Shown: piece after piece, positions 1 through 5,928 of the stretch
Numbering within the stretch: the first letter of the stretch is position 1
How the letters are laid out: the number at the start of each line of letters is the position of its first letter
Source: Methanobacteriota archaeon
GTDB lineage: Archaea > Iainarchaeota > Iainarchaeia > JAADDC01
Reading direction: 5' to 3'
Assembly: GCA_015662385.1 (NCBI GenBank)
Contig: DQUH01000044.1
Span: 1 to 8,335, forward strand
Length of the DNA: 8,335 bases
Made by a program: the position numbers and the translations under genes
The notes under the pieces: generated by a model
Told to the model about the DNA's origin: nothing
Database searches by the model: none
What the model saw: only the letters and a program-made list of their open reading frames with translations

Positions 1-639
1 ACGAAGGAGGTGAGCATATACTTCATCCCCCTCAACAGGTCCTACGAGCTGCACGCCGGAGAACTAGAACGCCAGATCTCAGAGGGCATAGGGAGGCCCT
101 ACGTCGTCGTCTCGGTAAACCCCCACATCGCCGATATGAGGGAGGGGATATTCGTCCACTCCGCCGGCAACGTAACCGGGGAGAACGTGGTGGGGGGAGG
201 CTACTCACCAAAGTCTGTGGCGAGGACTGACCCCGGGACGATAGGGATGCTGGTCAGGGCAGTGCACCGCTTCGCCGAGGAACTAGACGTCCCCCCCGCC
301 GTCAACATAGAGGCCACCCACGACTTCCCCGTGAAGACGGAGATACCCTACATCTCCTTCGAGGTGAGGGGGGACTACCACGACCTCGCGGCCCTCGCCC
401 TCGTGGCGTCGCTGGGGAAGGACGTATACTTCAGGCCGTACCTGACCATCGGGATCTCGTACTACGCAAACGAGTTCATCCCCGTGGTGCTGAAAAGGAA
501 GAAAGTGCCCGCCTACCACGTCCCCTTCTACCTCGCCCACCACCTGAGCAGGGAGTTCATAAAGGAGCTGAAAAAGAAGGGGTACATAGAGGGGGTGGCG
601 TACGGCAGGGGCGTGGACAGGGAGAAGCTACCGTTTTAG
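1..639 (+). CDS. dtdA: DtdA-like (DTD2/GEK1 family) D-aminoacyl-tRNA deacylase, divergent, 5' end outside window
   Basis: Archaeal DtdA (DTD2) enzymes hydrolyse D-aminoacyl-tRNA in the cytoplasm, freeing tRNA charged with the wrong enantiomer. The frame is open from base 1. Family blocks appear in order: FVHSAGN (cf. THxxGN), a GG near GENVVGGGY, IEATHDFP (cf. EATHHGP), a FEV segment (cf. FIEIGS), TIGISYYANEF (cf. GIGGGHYAP) and YHVPFYL (cf. GHILPKY). Compared from memory with Pyrococcus DtdA, about 50 N-terminal residues should lie upstream. The GTG at 10 is therefore probably internal; GGAGG directly abuts it, leaving no spacing for a ribosome binding site. The C-terminus is about 20 residues shorter than usual. 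Two family histidines are replaced (HH to HD, GGGHY to GISYY), so activity is uncertain; it could be a non-catalytic or re-specialised paralogue. It is convergent with cca and overlaps it by 12 bp. Confidence 0.7.
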   Translation, partial: TKEVSIYFIPLNRSYELHAGELERQISEGIGRPYVVVSVNPHIADMREGIFVHSAGNVTGENVVGGGYSPKSVARTDPGTIGMLVRAVHRFAEELDVPPAVNIEATHDFPVKTEIPYISFEVRGDYHDLAALALVASLGKDVYFRPYLTIGISYYANEFIPVVLKRKKVPAYHVPFYLAHHLSREFIKELKKKGYIEGVAYGRGVDREKLPF

Positions 640-2004
640 CCACGGGGGACGGCGCACCACGAAGGAAGAGAACCACCTGGCAAAGGACCTGTTCCTGACG
701 TAGAAAGGGAGTATCGCCCTCCCCCTGACAACCTCGAACCCCTTGGACAGCTCCCCTGCCACGTGCCTGCCCACCGAACGGTTCTGCACCGCTTCGACCA
801 CCGTCCTGTAAACGGCCACTTCGGGGGAAGGGACTGCGCGGGGGACGTCAACGTACCAGCGGCCCCCCTCTACGTACGGCCCGAAAAAGGCGTCGCGGTG
901 CCTTTCAAGGAACCTCCTGCTGTTCTCCCTGTCAAAGACGGGGGGCCCCCTCCTCTTGACGACGAAGGCGGTGTGCCCGCCGGCCAGCTCGACAAGGAGG
1001 GCGACGTGCTCTTTCTCGTCGGTCCAGGCTGCAGAGTTCATGACCTCGTAGCCGTACTCCTCCATGCGCCGCCGGATATACTTGGAGAAACGCTTTATCT
1101 CCCCCCACACGATGTCGGGGGATACGCCGGGGGGGTACGACGAGAGGACGAAGAGGTACGTTGTCTTCCTCTGGAGCATTATGTCCTTCAGGTGCTGGGG
1201 GTTCAGGGGGGCATCATCGGGGAAGAAGAAGCGCAGCGACGGGCTTTCGAGGAACTCCCCGGCCGCAGCGACGAACACTGCTAGGGAGTTGAGAGATACG
1301 GGGGCAGCGACGTTGCGCCTGGGGTCCACGGGGTCCACTACCACGAGGGGGTCTTCAAAACGTGCAGCGGCGCGCCCCTCTAGGTCTATGAAGACGGGGG
1401 GTCTCCACCGGGAGGCCGCGCGCAGCACGCCAAGAAAAGAACCGTAGTGGATGATGAGCAGCTCGCAGAGGTACCCCGAAAAGCCTTCAGTCCGTATCTC
1501 CGCACCGTACACGCCGATACCTTTAAGGAACGCCTTCAGGAGGCGCACCTCGTCCTTCTGCTCCTCAGCAAGGCGCTGGGAGACGTATCTCTGGTGCAGG
1601 GGGGTGCGATCCGTTGCAGAGATTATGGGCTCCCCCGGCTGGATGGAATAGGCGGGGACTACATCGACCTCCACGCCGTCCACGAAGGCGGTGACGTAGG
1701 GGTGCTCCGCGTAGCGTAGCTCGTACCTTTCAGAAACTGACTTCCCTATTTCAAGGGCTTCCCTTTCCATCTCTTCTCTAGGGACGTCCCTGGGGTAGAG
1801 TAGGAAGACGTCCACGTCCGAGCTCCCCCGCAGGTTCGTCCCCCTGGCAGCTGACCCCGCCACCACCACGTCCACGAACCTGCCACCCCTACGGCGTATC
1901 GCAGACACGACGCGTTCAGCAACGGAGAGTATTCTCTTCTGTTCTTCATCAGTGGGCTTCACCCTTGACAGGACCTCGGAAAGGACCCGGGAATACTCTA
2001 CCAC
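628..2004 (-). CDS. cca: CCA-adding enzyme (archaeal class I tRNA nucleotidyltransferase)
   Basis: It adds or repairs the 3'-terminal CCA of tRNA from CTP and ATP without a nucleic-acid template. The 458-residue protein is close to the usual archaeal length. The nucleotidyltransferase core is clear: GSAARGT at about 50-56, the DVD pair D63/D65, and the third carboxylate D114 in VDVVPAY. TDRTPLHQRYV (131-141) and the stretch LLKAFLKGIGVYGAE to GFSGYLCELL (155-183) are hallmark class I segments, followed by the central and C-terminal tRNA-binding domains. I choose the GTG at 2004 over the ATG at 2025. It gives the expected N-terminus leading into VLSRVKPTDEE, and it lies about 26 bp from a TTTAAA box, fitting leaderless transcription. 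The longer frame would add an odd MHHHILN that overlaps the promoter. The gene diverges from the secretion ATPase and its tail overlaps dtdA. Confidence 0.96.
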   Translation of the reverse strand: MVEYSRVLSEVLSRVKPTDEEQKRILSVAERVVSAIRRRGGRFVDVVVAGSAARGTNLRGSSDVDVFLLYPRDVPREEMEREALEIGKSVSERYELRYAEHPYVTAFVDGVEVDVVPAYSIQPGEPIISATDRTPLHQRYVSQRLAEEQKDEVRLLKAFLKGIGVYGAEIRTEGFSGYLCELLIIHYGSFLGVLRAASRWRPPVFIDLEGRAAARFEDPLVVVDPVDPRRNVAAPVSLNSLAVFVAAAGEFLESPSLRFFFPDDAPLNPQHLKDIMLQRKTTYLFVLSSYPPGVSPDIVWGEIKRFSKYIRRRMEEYGYEVMNSAAWTDEKEHVALLVELAGGHTAFVVKRRGPPVFDRENSRRFLERHRDAFFGPYVEGGRWYVDVPRAVPSPEVAVYRTVVEAVQNRSVGRHVAGELSKGFEVVRGRAILPFYVRNRSFARWFSSFVVRRPPWLKR

Positions 2005-2005
2005 G

Positions 2006-2011
2006 TTTAAA
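2006..2011 (+). promoter_or_regulatory. TATA-like box for the secretion ATPase operon
   Basis: TTTAAA is centred about 26.5 bp upstream of the GTG at 2035. That matches the usual distance of an archaeal TATA box from the transcription start if the mRNA is leaderless and begins at the start codon. I see no convincing purine-rich BRE upstream. The box lies inside the first codons of cca. Confidence 0.65.
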
Positions 2012-2027
2012 ATGTGGTGGTGCATAA

Positions 2028-2033
2028 TTTAAA
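2028..2033 (-). promoter_or_regulatory. TATA-like box for cca
   Basis: On the minus strand this reads TTTAAATTA and is centred about 26.5 bp upstream of the GTG at 2004, mirroring the box at 2006-2011. The spacing predicts a leaderless cca mRNA starting at or next to G2004. The box lies just in front of the ATPase start codon, so the two promoters overlap head to head and may exclude each other. Confidence 0.65.
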
Positions 2034-2034
2034 C

Positions 2035-3549
2035 GTGGGACGGGTAATCGAGGAGAACGACGTCGCGAAAGTGTGTGAGGGCTGGCCGTACCCCCTCTAC
2101 TCCCTGAAAAAGTATCCCTTCACCGCGGCGGAGGAGGAGCTGTTCAGGGCGATAGTGGACGTCCTCCTGAAGAAGAACTCCATCGTCTACGTGGAGTTCA
2201 AGATACTCCCAAAAGAGGCTGAAGAACTTTTCAAAAACACGTTCCGCGACGAGGTGCTCCTGAAGATACCTCCCCAGACGTTCTCAAAGCTGCCGAAAGA
2301 AGAGGAAAAGGAGCAGATAACCAACACCATTGCCGGTTACCTCCGAAAGTTTGACGTGCAGAACCCGAAAAGGCTCGCCGAGGAGATCGTGAACAGGGTG
2401 TTCGGGCTGGGCATACTCGAGGAGTTCCTAGAGGACGACTCCCTCGAAGAAGTGATGGTGAACGGCGAAAACAGACCCGTTTTCGTTTTCCACCGGCGGC
2501 TGGGCATGTGCAAGACGGACGTATACCTCTCAAAAGAGGACATACTTAGGTACATCAAGAAGGTGGCGGTGTGGGCGAACAAGGCGGTCAACGAGAGGAA
2601 CCCGCTGCTGGACGCCCACCTCCCCAACGGGGACAGGTTCAACGCAACGGTACCGCCCGTTTCTGTCCTGGGACCGACGATAACCATACGGAAGTTCAGG
2701 CGGCGCCCCTTCACCCTCCTGGACATCATAAAAAAGGGTACGCTGCCGGAGGAGGTGGCCGCCTTTCTCTGGCTGGCGGTGGACGGCCTGGGCGTTGCCC
2801 CGAGGAACGTGCTCATAACGGGGGGCGCCGGAGCGGGGAAGACCACCACCCTCAACGCGCTCCTCGACTTCGTCCCCCTCGAACAGCGGATAATCACCGT
2901 GGAGGACACGAAGGAGCTGGACATCCCCCTCCACGAGAACTGGGTGCCCCTGATAACGAGGCCCGGGACTAGGGACTGCAAGGCAATCACCATGGACGAG
3001 CTGCTCCGCAACGCGTTGCGGATGCGCCCGGACAGGATAGTGATGGGGGAGGTGCGCGGTCCCGAGGCGGAGACGCTCTTCGTGGCGATGGACGTCGGCC
3101 ACCAGGGAACCATGGGGACCCTGCACGCCAACAGCGCGCGGGAGGTCCTGCTGCGCCTCAAGTCCCCCCCAATGAACGTGCCGGAAGACCTCCTCCCCCT
3201 CATGAACATTATTGTGGTCCAGCACCGCCTGAGGGAGGGCAAGAGCACGGTCAGGAGGGTAATGGAGGTGGCAGAGGTAACGAGGATGGACGAAAAGGTG
3301 CTGCTGTCAGATGTGTACAGGTGGAACCCCGCAAAAAAGGCGCTGGAGCGAACGGACGTGCCTTCCCACACCCTGGAGGAGATGCACGAGGTCCTCGGCG
3401 TAACGAAGAGCTGGATAAACGAGGAGCTCGTACGCAGGGAAAGGGTACTGAGGTGGGCAGTAAGGCACGTCAGCTCGAGGGAAGAGTTCATAAAGCTGGT
3501 CAACGCCTATTACGCTGACCCCGAGGGTGTCTACAATGTCATCTCCTAA
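2035..3549 (+). CDS. Type II/IV secretion or archaeal pilus/archaellum-type motor ATPase (GspE/FlaI/VirB11 superfamily)
   Basis: This is a cytoplasmic hexameric ATPase family that powers pilus, archaellum or secretion machines through an inner-membrane platform protein. In the 504-residue product, residues 1-130 form a variable N-terminal region. The linker domain ends at TITIRKF (215-221). The ATPase core has Walker A GGAGAGKTTT (263-272), an Asp box ITVEDTKELD (287-296), Walker B DRIVMGEVRG (333-342, E339) and a His box GHQGTMGTLHANSA (355-368, H364). All catalytic motifs are intact. GTG 2035 is chosen from its spacing to the TTTAAA at 2006; the open frame extends to GTG 2014. It is first in a four-gene operon, overlapping the UPF0201 gene by 14 bp. 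No TadC/FlaJ-like membrane protein, prepilin or prepilin peptidase is nearby, so the machine it drives cannot be named. Confidence 0.94.
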   Translation: MGRVIEENDVAKVCEGWPYPLYSLKKYPFTAAEEELFRAIVDVLLKKNSIVYVEFKILPKEAEELFKNTFRDEVLLKIPPQTFSKLPKEEEKEQITNTIAGYLRKFDVQNPKRLAEEIVNRVFGLGILEEFLEDDSLEEVMVNGENRPVFVFHRRLGMCKTDVYLSKEDILRYIKKVAVWANKAVNERNPLLDAHLPNGDRFNATVPPVSVLGPTITIRKFRRRPFTLLDIIKKGTLPEEVAAFLWLAVDGLGVAPRNVLITGGAGAGKTTTLNALLDFVPLEQRIITVEDTKELDIPLHENWVPLITRPGTRDCKAITMDELLRNALRMRPDRIVMGEVRGPEAETLFVAMDVGHQGTMGTLHANSAREVLLRLKSPPMNVPEDLLPLMNIIVVQHRLREGKSTVRRVMEVAEVTRMDEKVLLSDVYRWNPAKKALERTDVPSHTLEEMHEVLGVTKSWINEELVRRERVLRWAVRHVSSREEFIKLVNAYYADPEGVYNVIS

Positions 3550-3916
3550 AGTGACCGTAACCGTGAGGGTGTTCCCCACGGAGTCGGAGGACAGGATCGT
3601 GAAGGTGCTGGAGGAAACGTTCCCGGGGATACAAATAGAAAAAAGGGGAGAATACATCGTGGGAAAAGGTGGGGCAGAACTTGTGGACGCGCTCGTGGAT
3701 ATGATAAAAAAGGAAAAAATCGCCGCGCGCGCCCACGCCCTCTTCAAGAAAAGGAGGAGGGGGGACACGGTAGTCATACCGCTGGAGAGGGACCCCCTGA
3801 CGGTGAAGAGAATATCCTTCGGAGAGGACGGGGAGTTCCCACCGATCTGGATAGAAATAAGGGGGGACGTGGATGAGGTACTTGACCGTCTTCGCAGCAC
3901 TGCTGATGCTGAGTAG
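3536..3916 (+). CDS. UPF0201 family predicted RNA-binding protein (dsRBD-like fold)
   Basis: The 126-residue product resembles archaeal UPF0201/COG1931 proteins (Pfam RNA_binding, formerly DUF54), predicted RNA-binding proteins of unknown role. Visible family features are an N-terminal beta strand TVTVRVFPTES, a helix VKVLEETFP, a basic segment ARAHALFKKRRRGDTVVIPL (64-83), the strand VKRISF (90-95) and a late PIWIEI strand (103-108). They follow the family pattern AR..L..GdT..i.LnK...v.k.sF...PlgpI.v.i. The usual LNKqaA segment reads LERDPL, so the protein is somewhat divergent. ATG 3536 is preferred over GTG 3527 because GGTG at 3526-3529 makes a partial ribosome binding site 6 nt upstream. 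It overlaps the ATPase by 14 bp and the exported protein by 44 bp, suggesting translational coupling. COG1325 exosome-associated proteins are a less likely alternative. Confidence 0.75.
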   Translation: MSSPKVTVTVRVFPTESEDRIVKVLEETFPGIQIEKRGEYIVGKGGAELVDALVDMIKKEKIAARAHALFKKRRRGDTVVIPLERDPLTVKRISFGEDGEFPPIWIEIRGDVDEVLDRLRSTADAE

Positions 3917-4616
3917 CTGCCACGCCGCCGTCCAGGTGTTCTGGCCCACCGGGGCGGAAGCTGGGGGAGGGTCGTCCTTCTATCTGGGAAAGGTAGCCCC
4001 AGGCCACGCGGTCACCATCATCACGGACAGGGGCCCGGAGGAGGACCCGTACACGGGGGCAGACATCACCCCGGACTGGCGGATGAGTTACAGGGTCTCC
4101 GGGGACAGGATGTACATCAAATTCCACGTTCCAGAGGACGAAAGGGGTGCGAAACAGGTCTGCATAGAGCTTTACGGGGAATACAGCCGTGAGTCGTTCT
4201 GCCCCAGCATGCTCGTCAGCCCGGACCTCATAGATTTCTACGTCCAGAGGAACGTGGTGGAAGGACCAGCAGGGGAGGAAATACCCATCAAAACGCTGGT
4301 AAAAAACGCTTCCGCGGGGGACACCGCGGTGCGGGTGAGCTGTACCCTCGAAGAAAAGTACTGCAGGCAGGCAGAAGTAAAAATACGTGCAGGGAACATG
4401 GTACAGCCGGAGGTCGGGGTTGTTTACCCTTTCCCCGGAATATACAAGCTCAGACTGGTGGCGGAGGACCTCAAGAGCGGCGAGACGGACGTGGTGGAAG
4501 CACAGGTGGTGGTGAGGCCCACCCTGAAGAACAGCATGCGGGTGCTGAACTGGGGGCTGCCCGTGTACTTCCCCCTCGCCCTTCCAGCCCTTGCCATAAC
4601 GTCCCTGGTGAGGTAA
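3873..4616 (+). CDS. Exported membrane-anchored beta-rich protein of unknown function
   Basis: I do not recognise a named family. The 247-residue protein starts with a signal peptide: MRY, then a hydrophobic core LTVFAALLMLSS. Cleavage could occur near CHA-AV. Alternatively LSSC (13-16) is a loose lipobox, with C16 as a lipidation candidate. The body (about 20-215) is rich in alternating beta-like strands, and residues about 125-215 look like an Ig/CARDB-type beta-sandwich. Four further cysteines, C97, C110, C157 and C164, could form two disulfides outside the cell. N145-A-S is an N-glycosylation sequon. A short hydrophobic segment at 226-246, ending in SLVR, is a likely C-terminal anchor. 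The start overlaps the RNA-binding gene by 44 bp, with only a weak G-rich stretch upstream. Co-transcription with a secretion ATPase suggests a surface or secretion-machine component; that is inference. Confidence 0.82.
   Translation: MRYLTVFAALLMLSSCHAAVQVFWPTGAEAGGGSSFYLGKVAPGHAVTIITDRGPEEDPYTGADITPDWRMSYRVSGDRMYIKFHVPEDERGAKQVCIELYGEYSRESFCPSMLVSPDLIDFYVQRNVVEGPAGEEIPIKTLVKNASAGDTAVRVSCTLEEKYCRQAEVKIRAGNMVQPEVGVVYPFPGIYKLRLVAEDLKSGETDVVEAQVVVRPTLKNSMRVLNWGLPVYFPLALPALAITSLVR
4607..4614 (+). promoter_or_regulatory. Shine-Dalgarno-like site for the winged-helix gene
   Basis: GGTGAGGT contains GGTGA, which pairs with the conserved archaeal 16S 3' end (UCACC), 6 nt before the ATG at 4618. It overlaps the end and stop codon of the exported-protein gene, supporting coupled translation and the chosen start. 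Confidence 0.55.
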
Positions 4617-4617
4617 A

Positions 4618-4881
4618 ATGAGCATGGAAGAGTTCATAATGGACAACCCGTGGGCTGCAGACGTTGCAAAGTCTTCGATCCTGCTGGCAATGCTCCGGTA
4701 CCTGAAGCAGCCGAGGACCGTTGAAGAACTGGCCCAAACCTTCACGGGGCTCAGCGACGACGACATCGCCAGGGCGCTCTACATACTCAAGGGGGTGGGG
4801 GCGGTAGAGGGGGACGGCGAAAGGGTGTGGCTGAGCGACAAGGGGAGGAAGTTCATGAAAGCGTACGACGAGACGTTCTAA
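4618..4881 (+). CDS. Small winged-helix (wHTH) putative transcription regulator
   Basis: The 87-residue protein has a typical minimal winged-helix layout. Helix 1 covers about 14-30 (ADVAKSSILLAMLRYL). A helix-turn-helix follows at about 33-62 (TVEELAQTF, then LSDDDIARALYILKGVGAV), and a wing at about 63-75 (EGDGERVWLSDKG). A last helix, FMKAYDE, closes the domain. No ligand-binding or membrane segment is present, so it looks like a one-domain DNA-binding protein. It starts 1 bp after the exported-protein stop with a good Shine-Dalgarno-like site; a second in-frame ATG at 4624 is possible. As last gene of the ATPase operon it may regulate that operon, and the inverted repeat at 2001-2038 is a natural candidate target. 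That link is untested inference. Its stop overlaps that of pelA by 4 bp. Confidence 0.82.
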   Translation: MSMEEFIMDNPWAADVAKSSILLAMLRYLKQPRTVEELAQTFTGLSDDDIARALYILKGVGAVEGDGERVWLSDKGRKFMKAYDETF

Positions 4882-5897
4882 CGGTAGCGGAGTATGGCGA
4901 CGACGCCCCCCATCTTTTCCACCATGTACGCGGGTTCGAACGTTTTCGGAACGATGAGTATCTTCCCGCCACCGTCCCTGACCGCGTCCAGTATCCGGCG
5001 GGCCGTCTCCCTGTTCTTGAGGAAGTATTCCTCGTGCATGAGGAGCACTTCCACCGCGCCGCTGACGGCGTATTCCTCCACCTCTTCCCCGACCGCGACG
5101 GGCTCTCCCTTCGCCAAACGGGCCGTGAACTCCTGGACGTAGCGGAGGATCTCGGAAAGGCGGTGGTTCTGGACGACGTCTTCTAAGCGGTTCGCAAGTA
5201 TCTCGTGGACCCCCTTCATACCTGCGAGGGAGACCCTGACGCCGACGAAACGCTTTGCAGACCCCTTCGACTTTGCGAACCTTATAAAATCCTCGTAAAA
5301 AAAGCCCGGACTGCCCACTACGACGAGGTCCGGCTCGAGCTCGGAGACAAACCGGAGGACCTGCCCGTAGTACTCTGAAAAGTCCTGCACCTCCCCGCGC
5401 TTCCCCTTCCGGGGGTTCTTCACGTAGCCCCTGCGATGGAGCCGCTGGGAAAGGGTGCAGACGAGGGCGCCCTCGTCGTCCATGGAAACTATCGTTATTG
5501 TGGGCCTCTTCGACTCCTCGACGGCTTTCCGGATCTCATCAAGGACGTGCTCAGACCACTGCTTTTTCTCAAAGGTTAGCTCTGTGCCCTTCCGTATCTC
5601 AACGGTCTGGTACCTGCCTTTCCCCACGTACTCCTCGGGACGGGCTTCGACGACCGTACCCGAGATGCGCAGGGCGCCAGAATACTCGTGGAACGCGACG
5701 TCCTCCACCAAGACCCTCACGAAGACGCGGAACACCCTTCCCGGCCCCCTCTCGCCCTCCCTCTTGACGCGGCGCAGGACCACTCCCTCCACGACGTCCC
5801 CCCTGTCCACCGCCCGCTCCAGCACCCAGAGGTCCTCCAGCGTCTCGGGCACCACCCGTATCCTCTTGCTCTTCCTGTCCGCGAAGACTAGTTGCAT
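4878..5897 (-). CDS. pelA: Pelota / aDom34 mRNA surveillance and ribosome rescue factor
   Basis: Pelota is an aRF1 paralogue that enters the empty A site of stalled ribosomes with an EF1A-like GTPase and, with ABCE1, splits the subunits. The 339-residue product begins MQLVFADRKSKRIRVVPE then DLWVL, the standard Pelota start with its Sm-like N-domain (1-130). The central eRF1_2-like domain (about 131-255) includes TITIVSMDDEGA, LVVVGSPGF and GMKGVHEIL. The C-terminal eRF1_3-like domain (about 256-339) includes EVEEYAVSGAVEVLL. No GGQ motif is present, as expected for Pelota rather than a release factor. The ATG at 5897 is chosen because the upstream ATGs add a 23-residue extension unlike the family and run over the opposite gene. 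A TATA-like stretch lies about 27 bp upstream. It diverges from the miniprotein-abce1 unit, whose second product is its functional partner. Confidence 0.95.
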   Translation of the reverse strand: MQLVFADRKSKRIRVVPETLEDLWVLERAVDRGDVVEGVVLRRVKREGERGPGRVFRVFVRVLVEDVAFHEYSGALRISGTVVEARPEEYVGKGRYQTVEIRKGTELTFEKKQWSEHVLDEIRKAVEESKRPTITIVSMDDEGALVCTLSQRLHRRGYVKNPRKGKRGEVQDFSEYYGQVLRFVSELEPDLVVVGSPGFFYEDFIRFAKSKGSAKRFVGVRVSLAGMKGVHEILANRLEDVVQNHRLSEILRYVQEFTARLAKGEPVAVGEEVEEYAVSGAVEVLLMHEEYFLKNRETARRILDAVRDGGGKILIVPKTFEPAYMVEKMGGVVAILRYR

Positions 5898-5898
5898 A

Positions 5899-5904
5899 TT
5901 TAAA
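5899..5904 (+). promoter_or_regulatory. TATA-like box for the miniprotein-abce1 unit
   Basis: TTTAAA is centred about 27.5 bp upstream of the ATG at 5929, fitting a leaderless transcript. It sits directly next to the pelA start codon (ATG at 5897-5895 on the minus strand). I find the exact hexamer TTTAAA only at the two divergent junctions of this window. Confidence 0.6.
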
Positions 5905-5918
5905 GGAAACTCCGGATG

Positions 5919-5927
5919 TTTTTTTAT
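5919..5927 (-). promoter_or_regulatory. TATA-like A/T tract upstream of pelA
   Basis: On the minus strand this reads ATAAAAAAA, centred about 26-27 bp upstream of the pelA ATG at 5897. It is a weaker match than TTTAAA but the only A/T-rich element at the right distance. It lies immediately in front of the miniprotein start codon. Confidence 0.45.
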
Positions 5928-5928
5928 C

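Larger units (their letters stand above)
2001..2038. repeat. Perfect 11-bp inverted repeat at the cca/ATPase divergent promoter
   Basis: The arms are CCACGTTTAAA (2001-2011) and TTTAAACGTGG (2028-2038), exact reverse complements separated by 16 bp. Each arm holds the TATA-like TTTAAA for one gene and, on the opposite strand, the GTG start codon of the other (2004 minus, 2035 plus). Identity stops immediately on both sides, at 2000/2039 and 2012/2027. The symmetry could be only two promoter/start-codon modules facing each other, or it could also be an operator for a dimeric regulator. The repeat is directly visible; the operator role is inference. Confidence 0.9.

Noticed and set aside
4..12. 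AAGGAGGTG read as a ribosome binding site with GTG start for dtdA
   Set aside because: The GGAGG directly abuts the GTG, leaving no spacing, and the family needs about 50 more N-terminal residues. The frame is open to the window edge.
763..1719. Several plus-strand open frames inside cca
   Set aside because: They are antisense to a clear CCA-adding enzyme and have low-complexity composition; there is no sign of a real protein.
2001..2038. Inverted repeat as a transcription terminator hairpin
   Set aside because: It lies between divergent gene starts, not gene ends, and the arms coincide with TATA boxes and start codons.
2337..3503. 388-codon open frame on the minus strand opposite the ATPase gene
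   Set aside because: Its translation is Ser/Arg/Thr-rich with no recognisable domain, and it mirrors a gene whose catalytic motifs are all intact. It is a shadow of GC-rich codon usage.
3774..4766. 330-codon minus-strand open frame opposite the UPF0201, exported and winged-helix genes
   Set aside because: It is His/Pro/Gly-rich low-complexity translation spanning three plus-strand genes, with no promoter or family features.
5455..5928. Upstream extension of the miniprotein reading frame
   Set aside because: The extension is Ser/Thr/Arg-rich antisense of pelA and would carry the protein across its own promoter. The hydrophobic protein begins at 5929.
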